Below are positions 41,856 to 54,098 of a stretch of 64,000 bases of DNA, piece after piece. The notes under the pieces were generated by a model. The model made no database searches and was not told the origin of the DNA. It saw only the letters and a program-made list of their open reading frames with translations. Origin of the DNA: Ulva prolifera (Eukaryota > Chlorophyta > Ulvophyceae > Ulvales > Ulvaceae); contig CM041196.1 in the NCBI GenBank assembly GCA_023078555.1, positions 10,000,985-10,064,984 of the forward strand, read 5' to 3'. The number at the start of each line of letters is the position of its first letter. The first letter of the stretch is position 1. Made by a program: the position numbers and the translations under genes.

Positions 41856-43640
41856 ACATGCCACTGCATTGCATGGTTGTAGTTGGGTCACCTCAGGACC
41901 ATCTTGCAGCCTGTACATATGTCCTTTGCCCGGTCATGTCCAGGGAATGTCAGGGAGTCTGTCCTGAGGGAATGTATGAGAGTGTGAGCTATGTATGAAG
42001 CTCGATATGAACAAGGAATGCGCAAGCCATGTAAGCACCTACATCATATGAATGCAGGCAAGTTGCCAACTCCAGTGCCGTGTATATGTGGCTCAAATGA
42101 TAACAAACAAATCCACCCCATCATGCTTCCACGAAACCGCTCTCCTGCCTGCACTCTGCTTACACGAGCGCAACCAAGTCTGATCCGGTAATAACGCCCA
42201 TGACGCCTCTGGTGAAGCATGGCGCCACGCGCGTGTCTACAAGTGCACATCCTTCGTGACAATGTGTGAGTCTCCCAAGCCAGACGGGTATAAGACGTCG
42301 GGAGGTCACCAATCCTAAGGCCCAGCCCGTACTTCCTGCATCCCCGAGGCGGACGTCAGACGGATACGAGACGGATCCGAAATTTAGTGCAAGCGTCCGT
42401 AGCCCGTCCGCCGGACGCATAACGGAACCGACTTATCTTCCGTACATCCTCCGGTTGTGCTCCGAAGGCAGGCTTGCCACAAAAGGCGTTGCCGTGGGGC
42501 GTACCGGACGGGAATCGGAAAATCCTACCTACCTCTGCCCCACCTCCGCCACAACGATCCGATACTCCGTGCAACCTACGTCCGGCCTCCACCGATTCTC
42601 CGAAGGCTCTCCAACTGCCCCTCCGTACACACTACGTCAGCTCTCCGATTCACCGTGTCGCCATTCTTCTAGTGATAGGCCAGTTCCAAAACTTCATCCG
42701 GGTGGAATTTGCGGGCAATCACCTGCCGGAGGGTGCGACTGGACCAGTGGTCGGTAGACATCGGCAAACAGTGTTGAAGTTGGGAGTGGCCAAATTACTC
42801 AACAGTTAGCCCGTGCACGGGCCTGGAGTGAGACCAGCTGATGCGGCGCCTACTTGGATTTGTGAGGGTATCACAGCTAGATTTGGACCATGCAAGCACC
42901 TGTTGCGTGGGCGAGTTCGTGCTAGCCATATAAACAATAGATTCTTAGTGGTTCCGACTCGAGCGAGACAAATGCAGATATTTTACCATAGCAAACAAGC
43001 TGTGTGGGAGGGTTTTGGGTATACAAAGGTGACATAAGGGTACACGAAAATAAAACACTGCACACTTCAATCGAATGGACCGGGTACTCAGGCCAGGAAT
43101 GTTGAGAAAAATACCATGTTGAAGGGCAATGGTGGCATTATCCTGCAACTCCTAGATACCTATGGCCCTCTTACAAAACGGTGCACTCTTCCATGGACAA
43201 ATTAAACAACCGTAAGCCTGAACCTCATGGCGATGCCGTATGCGCCAAAGGAACGGCACGGAGCTGTGGACTACAACAACAAGCTGTTGTGGCTGAGAGC
43301 CCGGGGGGGTGCAGGGGGGAGGGGGTAAGGGCAGAGGAAACGATGGGATGAGGTAAGCAACAGACAATGAAGAAAAGTTTTACTACACTGGCAATCAAAT
43401 GTGCGAGGTGATGGATGTGACATCAGCCCCGGAAGGTGACAGACCAATGTCATTTGGGAAAGGGAAGACCGTAAATATGACGCTTGCAACACAGGTATAT
43501 GGTTGCCTTTGACGCAGGGCACGTCCATTCAACTAACGGTATGAAGTAGATGCCACGTTGCGCGAGACTATGATGTTGGACACAACACATTCACAGATTA
43601 CCCATCGCACACGAGAGTACGACTCTGTTATATTATTGTG
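41856..43640. other. interval without recognised genes, with TCCG-rich block
   Basis: No gene is supported. The plus-strand frame 42266-42757 is open, but its composition is set by a block at 42350-42670 where TCCG or CGGA occurs about 20 times, far above chance. The rest is unremarkable. Confidence 0.4.
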
Positions 43641-43649
43641 ATCATATTC

Positions 43650-44245
43650 AGGCTGTGCTCTCATGCTCATGGCCTACAGGTGCACACATCCGTGCAATGG
43701 GCGGGCGCCCCAGAATTGCAGCACACACGGACGGCGTCCCATGCTAGACATGTGGCAGCTCGCTGCTCGCAGCCCCGGATTGCCCGGGCTTTTGACAACA
43801 TGTCACACCTGTCCGTGCCTCTCCACTGTGATGCTGGTTCGCCTACTCGTGCAAGACACACAAATCCACCGACACCGACAATCACATCACTCAACAACAT
43901 TGTCATACAGTCAAGCGAAGCACTACAGCGGCTGCGATCGCTACAGAATGTAGCAACGCGCTATGTCTGCTTTGTGCTATAAAAGCAGCTACAGCCCACC
44001 ATCTCATGCTCAACAAAGTGCTGTGATATTGGGGCCCCGTTTTGCATATCACTGTCCATCCGCTCACACCACAGCCGCGGATCGAGCGTGCCCTCGCCTT
44101 TCTCACGCGGTGTTTACAAGTGTACCCCTGCTTTGTGGTGGCTGGGGGTGCGCTGTGCACGTCTTTTGGAAGCTCTGCTCCCTAATCTTCGTTTCTCGAT
44201 GGTTAGCATAAGATCTAGCTGATAGGCAGCGTAGATATTAAAACA
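43650..44245 (-). repeat. probable copia 3' LTR (outer limit uncertain)
   Basis: On the minus strand a purine-rich tract typical of a polypurine tract (complement of 44246-44257) is followed directly by TGTTTTAATA, the usual start of an LTR. The LTR would run from 44245 toward lower positions. A matching 5' copy was not found near 56 kb, so the far edge is a guess. Confidence 0.45.
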
Positions 44246-44275
44246 CTCCCCCTTGTCAGCCTCAGCGCGGTCGGT

Positions 44276-44963
44276 TTATCCCAGGCGTTTGACCAATCCC
44301 ATGTCACGCCTGTTCTTTTCAAACTTCTTCAGCGGCACAACATTTGTCATATAATCAGCAGCCATCGAATCCGTAGGGATGTAGGTGATGTTTACCTCCC
44401 CCCGTTCCACATGGTCTTGCGCAAACCGATGCGCAATATCGATGTGCTTGGTGCGCTGGCGCGCGTGCGGGTGATTAAGCAGCTTGATTGCTCCCTGGTT
44501 GTCGCCATAGATGGTGATGCAGGCCACTTTGCCAGTCACATCTCCAAACAAATGACGTAGCCACAGGGCTTCTTTGATAGCTGAAGCGGACGATATGTAC
44601 TCAGCCTCGCAAGTAGACTGCGCTACTGTGGGTTGTAGCTGCGAGCTCCATGCTACCGCTCCCCCGCATCTTACGAATACAAATCCAGTTTGTTTGTCCA
44701 AATCACCAGCATAATCTGCGTCACTGTATCCATGCAGTTCGGAACCTGCCTTCGTATATAACAGTCCGACATCAGCAGTGCTAGCCAAGTAACGCAGCAC
44801 TTGCTTCGCAGCATCCAAATGCTCTTGCGAATTTGACATAAATCTAGGCAGAACTCCAACTGCGATAGATCTGGCCGTGTGCAGTTGGCCAGATACAGCA
44901 GAGTACCCACCATGCTTTGGTATTTGTCTATCACAGTTTCATCTGTAGGACCTTCATATTTCA
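44276..44963 (-). pseudogene. copia fossil: RT end and RNase H
   Basis: A copia-type RNase H region with YSDADYAGD, STCEAEYISSAS and YGDNQGAIKLL in the usual order, preceded by the RT connection segment with TRPDLS. Part of the split copia fossil. Confidence 0.9.
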
Positions 44964-44968
44964 TCAGG
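44964..44968. repeat. target site duplication of gypsy insertion, left
   Basis: TCAGG, followed directly by TG of the inserted element. It matches 54094-54098. Confidence 0.8.
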
Positions 44969-45468
44969 TGTCTAGGACTAGTTGTCCGTGGTCACTGAGC
45001 GGACCTCGATGTGCTTGATGCTGGGAAGTTGAAGGGATATGGCTCCGGCACGGGGACCAATGCGAGCACTAGAATTTATGACAAGAGAGTCAAGGTTAAG
45101 AATGCATGATAGTCAAAGTCAGAACAGAGTGCATAAATGGTTGCGCCCATCCGACCAGTAACTACTGTGTCGGACCCAGCAAGCGCACAGTATAAATACT
45201 ACTGTGAACGCGCCCAAGACTACCCCTTGCTAAGGCTGGCCTCGCCAAGATGCCGCACAGACTGCGAGCACCTCAATGATATCCCGATCATCTGCGGGAA
45301 TTTCAGTAAGTTGTGGTGTATAAGTGTATGTATAAGACTTTTAACGCTGAGTGCGCGGAGTCTGTGCTCAGTCGTGCCATGCATGCCGGACCGTGAGGAT
45401 CCATGACCTAAGAGTCCCAATATCCTGGGGTCGGAGTATAACGGGCATGCCGGAAAAGATGAGTCCGA

Positions 45469-45980
45469 CACTTGTTGAGTACATTCTGTGTTCCAACTTG
45501 ACTCGAGCCGCCACGGTGCGTGACGCAAGGGCTTGGGCTGTGATCTGCCCATAGCCTGTGCACACTAGCGCATGCATTGCTGAGTCTGACATGTGAACCT
45601 GAGAAGTTCACAGAGCGCAGCATAGTCGCCTAGCACGCAAGTAGTGATATAAGCACCTAATTAAGCGCTCTAAGGTGTTTTCTTGTACATGTTTGAGCGC
45701 ACTTACAATTTGAGATCCAATAGTTCAGTCGTTAGCGCAATTGTGATCATGATTGAAAAGGTCGACATTGTGCACTCGTAGCCACATCGAGCGTCAGCGC
45801 ACGATGCTTTGTATGCTCGCATTTAGTGTGCACAATCTTTCAAAATTTTCAGACATCAACATGAGGTTGTACATAAGTTGTACATTGTGAATTTAATGAT
45901 CAATAATTTTGAAAAGTTGTGCACGTCAAACGCAACTAGTTATGATGCCCAGCCTGCGCCAGAGGTGCCACCTCACGACA
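45469..45980 (-). repeat. gypsy LTR repeat, 3' copy
   Basis: This 512-base stretch matches 53573-54093 in the same orientation with a modest number of differences. It is bordered on the inner side by the purine-rich tract complementary to 45981-45992. The element continues outward to 44969, so this side is about 500 bases longer than the other copy. Confidence 0.9.
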
Positions 45981-46300
45981 CCTTCCCCCTTATTGAGGAG
46001 CGACGCGTCCAGCGGCGCGAGTGAGGTGCAAAGGCTGGTGGTGTGAGCAACATGCGGAACACCTGATGATCCATGTGAGACAATATGAGAGATGGTCAAG
46101 CGCACGATGTTGCCACTGTGCACGGCAATTCAAGACAAACATCTCAACATGTGTAAGGCAAACGATGATACTGTTAGCGGCCCACCGGTGGGGGTGACAA
46201 TGGGTCCTCGCAACAAGAGCCATGTCACGACTGCCCTGCCTCCAGGTTACAAGCTCAACTCTGGTTTGAAGCAGGATATGATCATGAGCATATGGCTATG

Positions 46301-46528
46301 CTATTCATAAAACTCAAAGAGGACATCCTCCAGATAAGTGCCTATGACACGACCGCGGCTAGATGCGGCCCAATTGACGAACTTAGTGAGGGTGAGTGAT
46401 CTATCTTGAGCGGCTTCAAGTGCAGCTTGATCTGCTGCAGCTAATGCGATGAGTTGATCCTTGAATTCTGTCACCTTGATTCCGAACAAAGGCATTTGAG
46501 TGACGTCTTTGAGTAGCCTCTTCACCAC
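46301..46528 (-). pseudogene. gypsy fossil: possible extra frame between chromodomain and 3' LTR
   Basis: A 75-codon frame with protein-like composition (FKDQLIALAAADQAALEAAQ, then TKFVNWAASSRGRVIGTYLE) lies after the chromodomain region and before the 3' LTR. It may be the end of an additional open frame. No domain is recognised. Confidence 0.3.
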
Positions 46529-47036
46529 ATTGAGATAGCCCTTGGGCGGTGATCCCGGGATGAGTGTCCCGGCCCAAAGTCTGGGAGAGAGTCAACTGCA
46601 TATGATTATGAGTGTTAGGCCGTCTGCAGCCTGGGCAGACGACATGCCATGCTCACGCATCATGCATGTGCATGTCCCTGTACTCACAGAGTAGCAAGGA
46701 AAACATATGATATGGCGCTACCCCATGAGTTAAACCCGCGTGCGCCTGAGGGGAGAACAAAAAAATTTTCCAAGAAAAGCAACAGCTTCCCTAGGTGCGG
46801 TTTGTACTGATCTCGAGATGCCTAGCGTGACGAGCGCCTGGGGAATAGGCTAGTTGTGGGGGCACCTGCAGTGTGCACTACCACGGGGACTGGGAACTCG
46901 CCCAGCGGAGAGGGTAGGGCCCGGTCGACTGAGTGCCCTACGTCGATCCCATCTCCTGCGACCAAATGAGTAGCCCTGAGTGCTCCTACCGTGTCAAGAT
47001 GTCTCTATCCACGATACTTGCTGGGCGCAGCCTACC

Positions 47037-47588
47037 TCAAAGGCTCTCTCTACAACAAGAGCATACGCGCTGTGCAGCTACGGCTGCCTGAGGAGGCGAT
47101 TCTAACTTGCGTAACCTATGAGACAGTCGGCAAGTCCAGGTGCTGAGTCTAGGTGGTCTCGACATGACCTCAGGCCCCCTTGGTTTACGCTTAGTTGATT
47201 GTTGTGCTCGTTGCAACAAATGTATCAACTGCAATCGTGATGTCCGCGGAAACTGATCTATGATGATATCTCGCTGCTTTGCTGCAGCGTCGTAGAACAA
47301 ATAATCAGCTACTTTGTCCAGACAATTGCCCAGCTCTACTGCCGGCAGCCATGAGTCGTGCTGTGCCGAGTACCCCTTCCACCTGACCAGGAAGTGTGGG
47401 CTTCTCAATGGGCCTGTTGTGTATGACTGTGATTCGGGGAGGTGAGTGCGCCGGTAATCAATGATAGCTTCCACCTCAAAGACTTTATCTGAGTCTGACC
47501 TGACTTGAGGTTGTGGTGTATTTGTGCACTCGTGGTAGTGAGCTTCCAGGTACGGTTTCAAGCAAGAGAAGTGGAAAACATCATGCAT
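47037..47588 (-). pseudogene. gypsy fossil: chromodomain
   Basis: The frame contains FEVEAIIDYRRTH and FLVRWKGYSAQHDSWLP, the chromodomain signature that in chromoviruses follows integrase and guides insertion to modified chromatin. It opens with HDVFHFSCLKPY, the usual segment linking integrase to the chromodomain. Confidence 0.9.
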
Positions 47589-47598
47589 ATGAGTGCTT

Positions 47599-48854
47599 TT
47601 AAAGTTTCAGGCAGCTGGATTCTGGCCGCGCGCGTGCCAACAAGTTCAAGAATTGGGCACGGGCCGATCCACTTGGTGGTGAACTTACGACGCAATGATG
47701 GATGGTGAAGAGCCACCTTGGACAAAGACAGCAAGACAGGTTTACCAACCTTAAACTGACTAGATGGAGGGGTTGTGTAGACTTGGACCACATGCTTTGC
47801 TTCGCTTCCGATAAGGACTGCTTAGCAAGGTGATAGTACATGCGGTGTAGTACCGACGTGTGCAGACGGCGTGACTCGGGCAATCCGAAAGCAAGTGATG
47901 TGGGTGAAAGTGGCGGCGTGACCCTATTGAGTTGGAACGGGGTGCAACCTGTGCTAGCATTCTTGGAGTTCTTGATGCTGAATTCTACATGAGGTAAGAA
48001 ATTGTCCCAATCATCATGTGCCGGACTCACGAAGTGACGTAGGCCTCCTCAATCACACGGTTGAGGCGCTCTACCTGTCCATTCGCACGTGTATGATATG
48101 AATAAGTCACGCGCAATGTGATACCCATGTGGTCGCAAATGTGCCGAAAGAACTCATTCTTCCACTGGACACCACGATCGCTACAAATCCCCAGGGAGAG
48201 ACCACAGTGGGGATATATATGCATGAAGAACAGTTTTGCAAAACCAGGGCCATCTAGTGTGCTGGTGGAGGGTATGAGTTTGAACATCTTAGAGAACTGG
48301 TCAACGAAAACTACAATGCAATCATAGCCTGACACCGTTCGTGGTAGCTGTGTGATGGTGTCAAGGCTTACTACCCGCCAGCGTGCAGTGGGTACAGGCA
48401 AGGGTGCTAAGGTGCTGTCCGAAAAACCAGGTGACTTCATGAGTTGACAAGAATGGCATTGGGACACAAAAGCTTTGATGTTCTTGGCAATGTTTGGCCA
48501 GTGAAATGCATCCATGATGAGTGATTGTGTGCGATGGACGCCTAGATGCGCGTGCCAAGGGTGAACATGGTGCCAAAGTAAGATTTGTTTGTGCAGATTG
48601 CCATAGTTAGGCACAACAAGCTTTTGGTCAAGGAAGTATGCCTGTAGATGTTGATCAAATCTATACCGAGGGGGCGGCGTGCAAAATTCAGGGTCGTGAG
48701 CATAACCGATGCGCAGGCGCTCCCAAAAATCGTCAAGCATAGTGTCTAGGGTGAGGTGCTTGTTGTGTTGATTATTGAGTTTCGTACCCAGGTCTTCCAG
48801 AGCTGCCTGGTCGAGTATCATGTCGTCCTCATGGGGTGGCGTAGTTCCCACCAA
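47599..48854 (-). pseudogene. gypsy fossil: integrase
   Basis: The HHCC zinc domain (HVHPWHAHLGVHRTQ, then CHSCQLMKS) is followed by core motifs SLDTITQLP and CSDRGVQWKNEFF, and by VERLNRVIEEA. This is the standard gypsy integrase order. Confidence 0.9.
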
Positions 48855-49012
48855 GGGCTGGCGAGGCTACACGTGGCTGGAGGGTCGCGGAGTCGGAGAG
48901 TCGTCGTGGTGGCCAGCGGATGAGAGTAGGGGTGAGATCTGGGCAGAGGCCAGAGTGTGATGTCGGGGTGGTGGTGGAGGTAAGGCTGGTGGGGGAGGAG
49001 GTAGGTGGTCCC

Positions 49013-50880
49013 CTAGGCCCGGCGGTGGGTTGCTGGACGTGGTGAAGAATGTGGGCAGGAGGTTGCCCCTGAGCTAGTTACCTGGGGGTTGGGTGTGATC
49101 TGAGGTGCGGGCGGTTTTGCCAGGTGGCTGACCGCTGCCTGCAGGGCCGCTAGACCGCTGGTTGTCGTAGATGAAGCGGTGGTTCCGGGTGAAGTTGTCG
49201 ACCTCAAGGCCGGTGGGAAACTCTCAGGGAATGTTTCCGCCCTTCCACTTGATGATGGCGACATAGGCGCTAGGGGAGGAAATTCCTCCTGGGTGAGTGC
49301 CTTGCGTACTAAAAGATTCGAGAGGGCCAGTGGTTGATAAGGCACTTGTGCGTGATCTGCTGGTGTTTCGGTGGCTGATTGCGGCATTTCGGCTGCTAGA
49401 GTGTTGCCATCATGTAGAACAACCTCTGTCTCAGGCAAGTGAGTGGCCCGGCTGTGTGCATTTGCAACATAATTCTTGATGCCAGGAATACATGTGATTT
49501 TCCAGTCAATACGCGACAACAACTCAAGCCATCTAGCATGTTTGCCGGATAGCTTCTTCTGGGTCTGTAAGAACCTGAGTGGATTATGATCTGAGTGTAT
49601 GAACACCGTTCTGTTATTTTCGAGATAGAACCGCCATTGCCGATAAGCAAATACGATGGCACCCAGTTCCTTCTCAAGTGTGTAATAATTTTCTTCAGCC
49701 TTGTTGAGTTTACGGCCGATCCAAGCTACAGGAGCTAGTTCGCCCTCGTGCTCTTGAGTGAGTACAACACCATATGCATAGTCCGATGCATCGGTGTATA
49801 CATGGTATGACTTAGCTGGGTCAGGATGACGCATGACGGTAGCATTGACTAGAGCTTGTTTGATGTTGTTGAAGGACTCAGCACATTGAGTGGTCCATGG
49901 TAGCTGCTCCTTGGCGCTGATGCGATGGAGGAGTGGACCTGCCAATGTTGGAAATTTAGGAATGAACCTCCTAAAGTATCCTGCCAACCCTAAGAATGAT
50001 CGGATGTTATTAGGTGATTTGATGAGATCAGCCATGGGCCACTTCTGCAACACCTCGACCTTGTAGGGGTCTGGCTTGACCGTGTCTGCTGTGACAATGT
50101 GGCCTAAGTATTTGATTTCTTGTAAAGCAAACTGGCATTTGTCATAATTGCAGAAAAAATTGTGTTCAGCTAAGCGGGTGAGCACGATATCAAGATGTTT
50201 TGCATGATCCTCCTCGGAACGTGCAAGTACAATTATGTCATCTAAGTATGCAAGGCAGATTTTGCCAATGAGGCCTTTGAGCACAACATGCACTGCCTGC
50301 TGAAATACAGATGGTGCATTTGATAGCCCAAAAGGCATCACTGTCCATTGATAAAGACCGTCTGGTGTGCGGAATGCTGTTTTTGGGCCTGCTGCATCGG
50401 ATAATTTGATCTGATGGTAACCTGACTGCAAGTCCAATGCACTGAAGTATTTGTGACCTTGTAATTTAATTCAAGCAAAGTGTCTATCCTTGGAAGTGGG
50501 TATGTGTTCTTGATCATGTTATCATTGAGATATCGATAGTCAATACACAACCTCAATTTCCCTCCAGGCTTGGGTGCAAACAAAACGCATGATGCCCAGG
50601 GTGATATGGATGGTTTGACCCACCCTATTCTGATGAGGTGCTGAAGCTGCTTTTCCAGCCCTGATTGTTCGAGAGGAGTAAGTCTATACTGTCTGGCTGC
50701 CCTTGGGCGTGTGCCTGGCAGCAAGTCTATGTCCATCTCAAAGCCATTGGCTGATGTGTGAGGTGGAGCTGGGCCAAGTGTGCCGCCTAGCTCTTTATGC
50801 TTGTTGATGATGTTCTGTACAGAAGTTGCTATTGTGTCCGCAGCCTGAGGCTGATGGCCAGGGGCGACTTGTTCCGACAA
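49013..50880 (-). pseudogene. gypsy fossil: reverse transcriptase and RNase H
   Basis: RT landmarks include MDLQSGYHQIKLS, MPFGLSNAPSVFQQA and AYLDDIIV. RNase H follows with VYTDASDYAYG and HSDHNPLRFL. A Pro/Ser/Thr-rich stretch precedes integrase. Confidence 0.95.
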
Positions 50881-50904
50881 ATATTCCTTTTTCCGAGTGC
50901 TGGT

Positions 50905-51531
50905 TTAACATACATTGGTGGAATCAATGGTAGGCTTGATATGTGCTATGAATAGAGGGTGTTTACCCATACGCGCTTTGCTAGTCAACGCCTTGAGTTC
51001 CCGTTGTGAAATCATAAAATCATCCAACTCTTTGGATTCTGTGGTGTGTTTAGTGTGATCAATGTGAATGACACAAAACCATGGCTTGCCTTTCCTCTTC
51101 CTCTTGCGTGGCTGCGCAGGAGGAGGGATAGATATGACAATGCGAGGCTTCTTGAAAGTGAGTTGCATGCCTACATGCGATATGACATCTAGTGCAAACA
51201 AGGCTGCATTGGGTTTGACAGCTGTTGGTGCAGTCGGTAGTGACTCAACCACCGTATACTTGATCTGCGTATTATGTCTCCCAACTCTGGTGTCTAGATG
51301 AACGTGCCCAAGGCAAGATGCTTCAGATGCGGAAACACCCAGTGTGACAATATGTTTCCGTGTCCAAGCAATATCATGCCGGTCCAGGAATGCCCGGGTG
51401 ATCATGCTGTGGTTTGATGCTGTGTCAATCAATGCTTGCGCATAGTGGCCCATGATCTTTGTGGGCATGGTGCACATCAAGTCCATGAATTCGGCAAGGT
51501 GTAGTGATACGGCGGCTGTGTGCACATGCAT
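50905..51531 (-). pseudogene. gypsy fossil: aspartic protease region
   Basis: ALIDTASNHSMI fits the retroviral-type protease active site with DTA in place of the more common DTG/DSG. It lies between gag and RT as expected. Confidence 0.75.
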
Positions 51532-51949
51532 AATCGATGCACGTTGATTGGTGACGAGGGTGCAAATGTGGTATTTCTGCTTGCCAGGGGCTGCTGTGCC
51601 ATAGTGATATTTTCAAAATATTACACGCTTCATCCACTGTGGATTGTGTGTGATGTTTCAAAAATGGCGTAATGGATGAGGATTCAAATATCCGTGCAGG
51701 AATGACAAGGGTGATTTTGTGGCTTTGCATGTCAATAGTATGAATGTGTCTAATGGCCACTTGGGCCTCGTCACTACAAGGCAGAGTGACGGTAATGTTA
51801 TGTATGAGCTTCTACAGATCAAACAATGACTCACCTTCTGATTGGAGGTTTGAATCAAAGTGTGACTCTGCGTGTGAACAAAGTGCTTGTGCCAAGGCAT
51901 GTGGCTCTACCGCCCACTGTGGGCACAATATGGACGGTTTGCCCGCCTC

Positions 51950-53530
51950 TCAGCGGATGTGTGTAGGTGTGTTATCATTAGGTGCACGTGATCGCTTAGG
52001 CTTAAAGATGCCTTTGCGATTGGGTTCATACCGGTTACGCTTCTTGTCTTGTTTGGCGTCCTGTCTGGCTGATGGGGTATACCCCGTTGGAATAGGTGTG
52101 GACCAACGAGTACTGTTGAACTCGTCGGTGAAGAATGTCGCTACAATCTCGGGTGGAATGATGCGTCGGAACGTCGGGCAGTCGCAAAGCTTGTGCGTGG
52201 CTGCGGCTGGGTTAGACCTGTTGGGCGGGCATATTCCGCACTGCTTGAGACGGTACTTGAAGTACATACGCAGCATAAGCTGGCAAATGCCGATGGGGGT
52301 TGTGACGATGGTTGAGGGTAGGGCCTCTCTTGCTCGTGACAAAGCATAGCTGAGAGTCTTCTCGCCGCCGGCAAGTTTGCAGTCGATTGCGGTGAGCAGT
52401 TGCGCGGTGACAGTGACGTTGGGGAGTGCACGGAGCTGCTGGAAAAGGCTCCGGAATCTAGCCTCGTATTGGTGGTGAGCATTTCCGTCAAAATCGGGAC
52501 GTGGCCTGGACGATCTTGGCCCTGAGTGTTGCTGATTGGGCGGGACTGCACATGTTTCATCGTTGGTGTGCATGGCGGTTGCGGCTGCCTGTAGGTCTGT
52601 CAGGTTGTGGCGCATGAGGTTTGTGCTTGTGGTGTACCCTAGCATAGTCGAACTGATTGTTCGAGGTGTCAAGTGTGAAACGCTGTATTGTGTTGGCTGA
52701 TTCGCGCACACGGAGTAATTGAGTCACGCTCCACTCAACAAACGCGGTGGCCACCGAATCTGACTTGTCTGTGCACTCATGCATTGCGGGCTTCAGCTCA
52801 TCATTGAATTTGGTGAGAAGCTGTGAGAGTGGTAAGAACATCATGAGGATGGGGGTGATCTTAGACGATGAGTCGGACTTCATAAGGGTCGAAGCTTCAC
52901 AAACAGGATGCACGCGGACTCAAGTCGTGTCTGCTTCCCTGGCATGTGTGCATAATCAAGAAAAATCAGCCGGTAATACTCCGTGATATGATGGACTAGC
53001 TCGTTGAAGTCGATTGCCTCCTCCGCGCTGCATGACTGCCATGATTGTTCAATATTATGTCGAAACTGGCCACTCGTGAAGTAATAGTCTCTGATTGTGT
53101 CGAGCCAATGGCGTACTGTGCAATTTGATTGCAACGCAGTCGATTGTGCTACAGCATAGTGTTGCTCGGCTCGTGACATCGTTGACGTGAGATTTTGTAT
53201 GACTTGTCGCTCTGAGAGATGTTTACAGTTTGCTCGGGCATGCAACACGTCACTCTGATACTTGTGCCATCGTAACTCTGACAGTTGGTCACCTCAGGAA
53301 CCCGAAAACGACGGGACTTTGATGTTCCGAAACGTGTATTTGGCGGTCCCAAACCATGTCGATGAGGGTTCGTCGTCGAACTGGGGTTCGGCGTCGGGTA
53401 GTGATGAACGTGTGGGTAGGATGGTCTGTACCTGGGCAGCCGTGGACGATGAGCAGTCCCGGATTTGAATGGCTTCTGATTTGACGAGCTCCGTCACGTT
53501 GATCTCGGGCTCCGGTTCTTTGATTAGCTC
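51950..53530 (-). pseudogene. gypsy fossil: gag region
   Basis: Several minus-strand frames between 53530 and 51950 show gag character: FRNIKVPSFSGS at the start, helical capsid-like text, and a Cys/His cluster (CGICPP...HKLCDC) near the end. Limits are approximate. Confidence 0.7.
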
Positions 53531-53572
53531 CAGACAACATCCCCGGGAAAAAAACGCATGGAACACAGCATG

Positions 53573-54093
53573 CACTTGTTGAGAACATTCTGTGTTCCAC
53601 CTTGGCTCGAGCCGCCACGGTGCGTGACGCAAGGGCTTGGGCTGTGATCTGCCCGTAGCCTGTGCACACTAGCGCATGCATTGCTGAGTCTGACATGTGA
53701 GCATGTGAACCTTAGAAGTTCACAGAGCGCAACATAGTCGCCTAGCACGCAAGTAGTGATACAAGCACCTAATTTAAGCGCTTTAAGGTGTTTTCTTGTG
53801 CATGTTTAAGCGCACTTACAATTTGAGATCGAATCGTTCAGTCGTTAGCGCAATTGTGATCATGATTGAACTGGTCGACATTGTACACTCGTAGCCACAT
53901 CGAGCGTCAGCGCACGATGCTTTGTATGCTCGCATTTAGTGTGCACAATCTTTCAAAATTTTCAGACATCAACATGAGGTTGTACATAAGTTGTACATTG
54001 TGAATTTAATGATCAATAATTTTGCAAAGTTGTGCACATCACACGCAACTAGTTATGATGCCCAGCCTGCGCCAGAGGTGCCACCTCACGACA
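53573..54093 (-). repeat. gypsy LTR repeat, 5' copy
   Basis: This 521-base match to 45469-45980 ends with CA next to the TCAGG target duplication. It contains a short GCATGTGA insertion relative to the other copy. Confidence 0.9.
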
Positions 54094-54098
54094 TCAGG
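54094..54098. repeat. target site duplication of gypsy insertion, right
   Basis: TCAGG, directly after the CA that ends the inserted element. It matches 44964-44968. Confidence 0.8.

Larger units (their letters stand above)
44969..54093 (-). mobile_element. Ty3/gypsy (chromovirus-like) LTR retroelement fossil
   Basis: The element reads on the minus strand from the LTR at 53573-54093. Its order is gag (about 51950-53530), aspartic protease (50905-51531), RT and RNase H (49013-50880), integrase (47600-48854), chromodomain (47037-47588) and a 3' LTR ending at 45980, preceded by a purine tract. The protease-RT-integrase order and the chromodomain place it in Ty3/gypsy, near the chromoviruses. 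It is inserted in a copia element with a 5-bp target duplication. It looks broken, with a few breaks in the coding region. The two LTR copies differ by scattered substitutions and a short indel, so it is not a brand-new insertion. Confidence 0.9.

Noticed and set aside
42266-42757. Plus-strand frame of 163 codons as a gene
   Set aside because: Its Pro/Ser/Arg text follows from the TCCG-rich composition. No splice sites or motifs support it.
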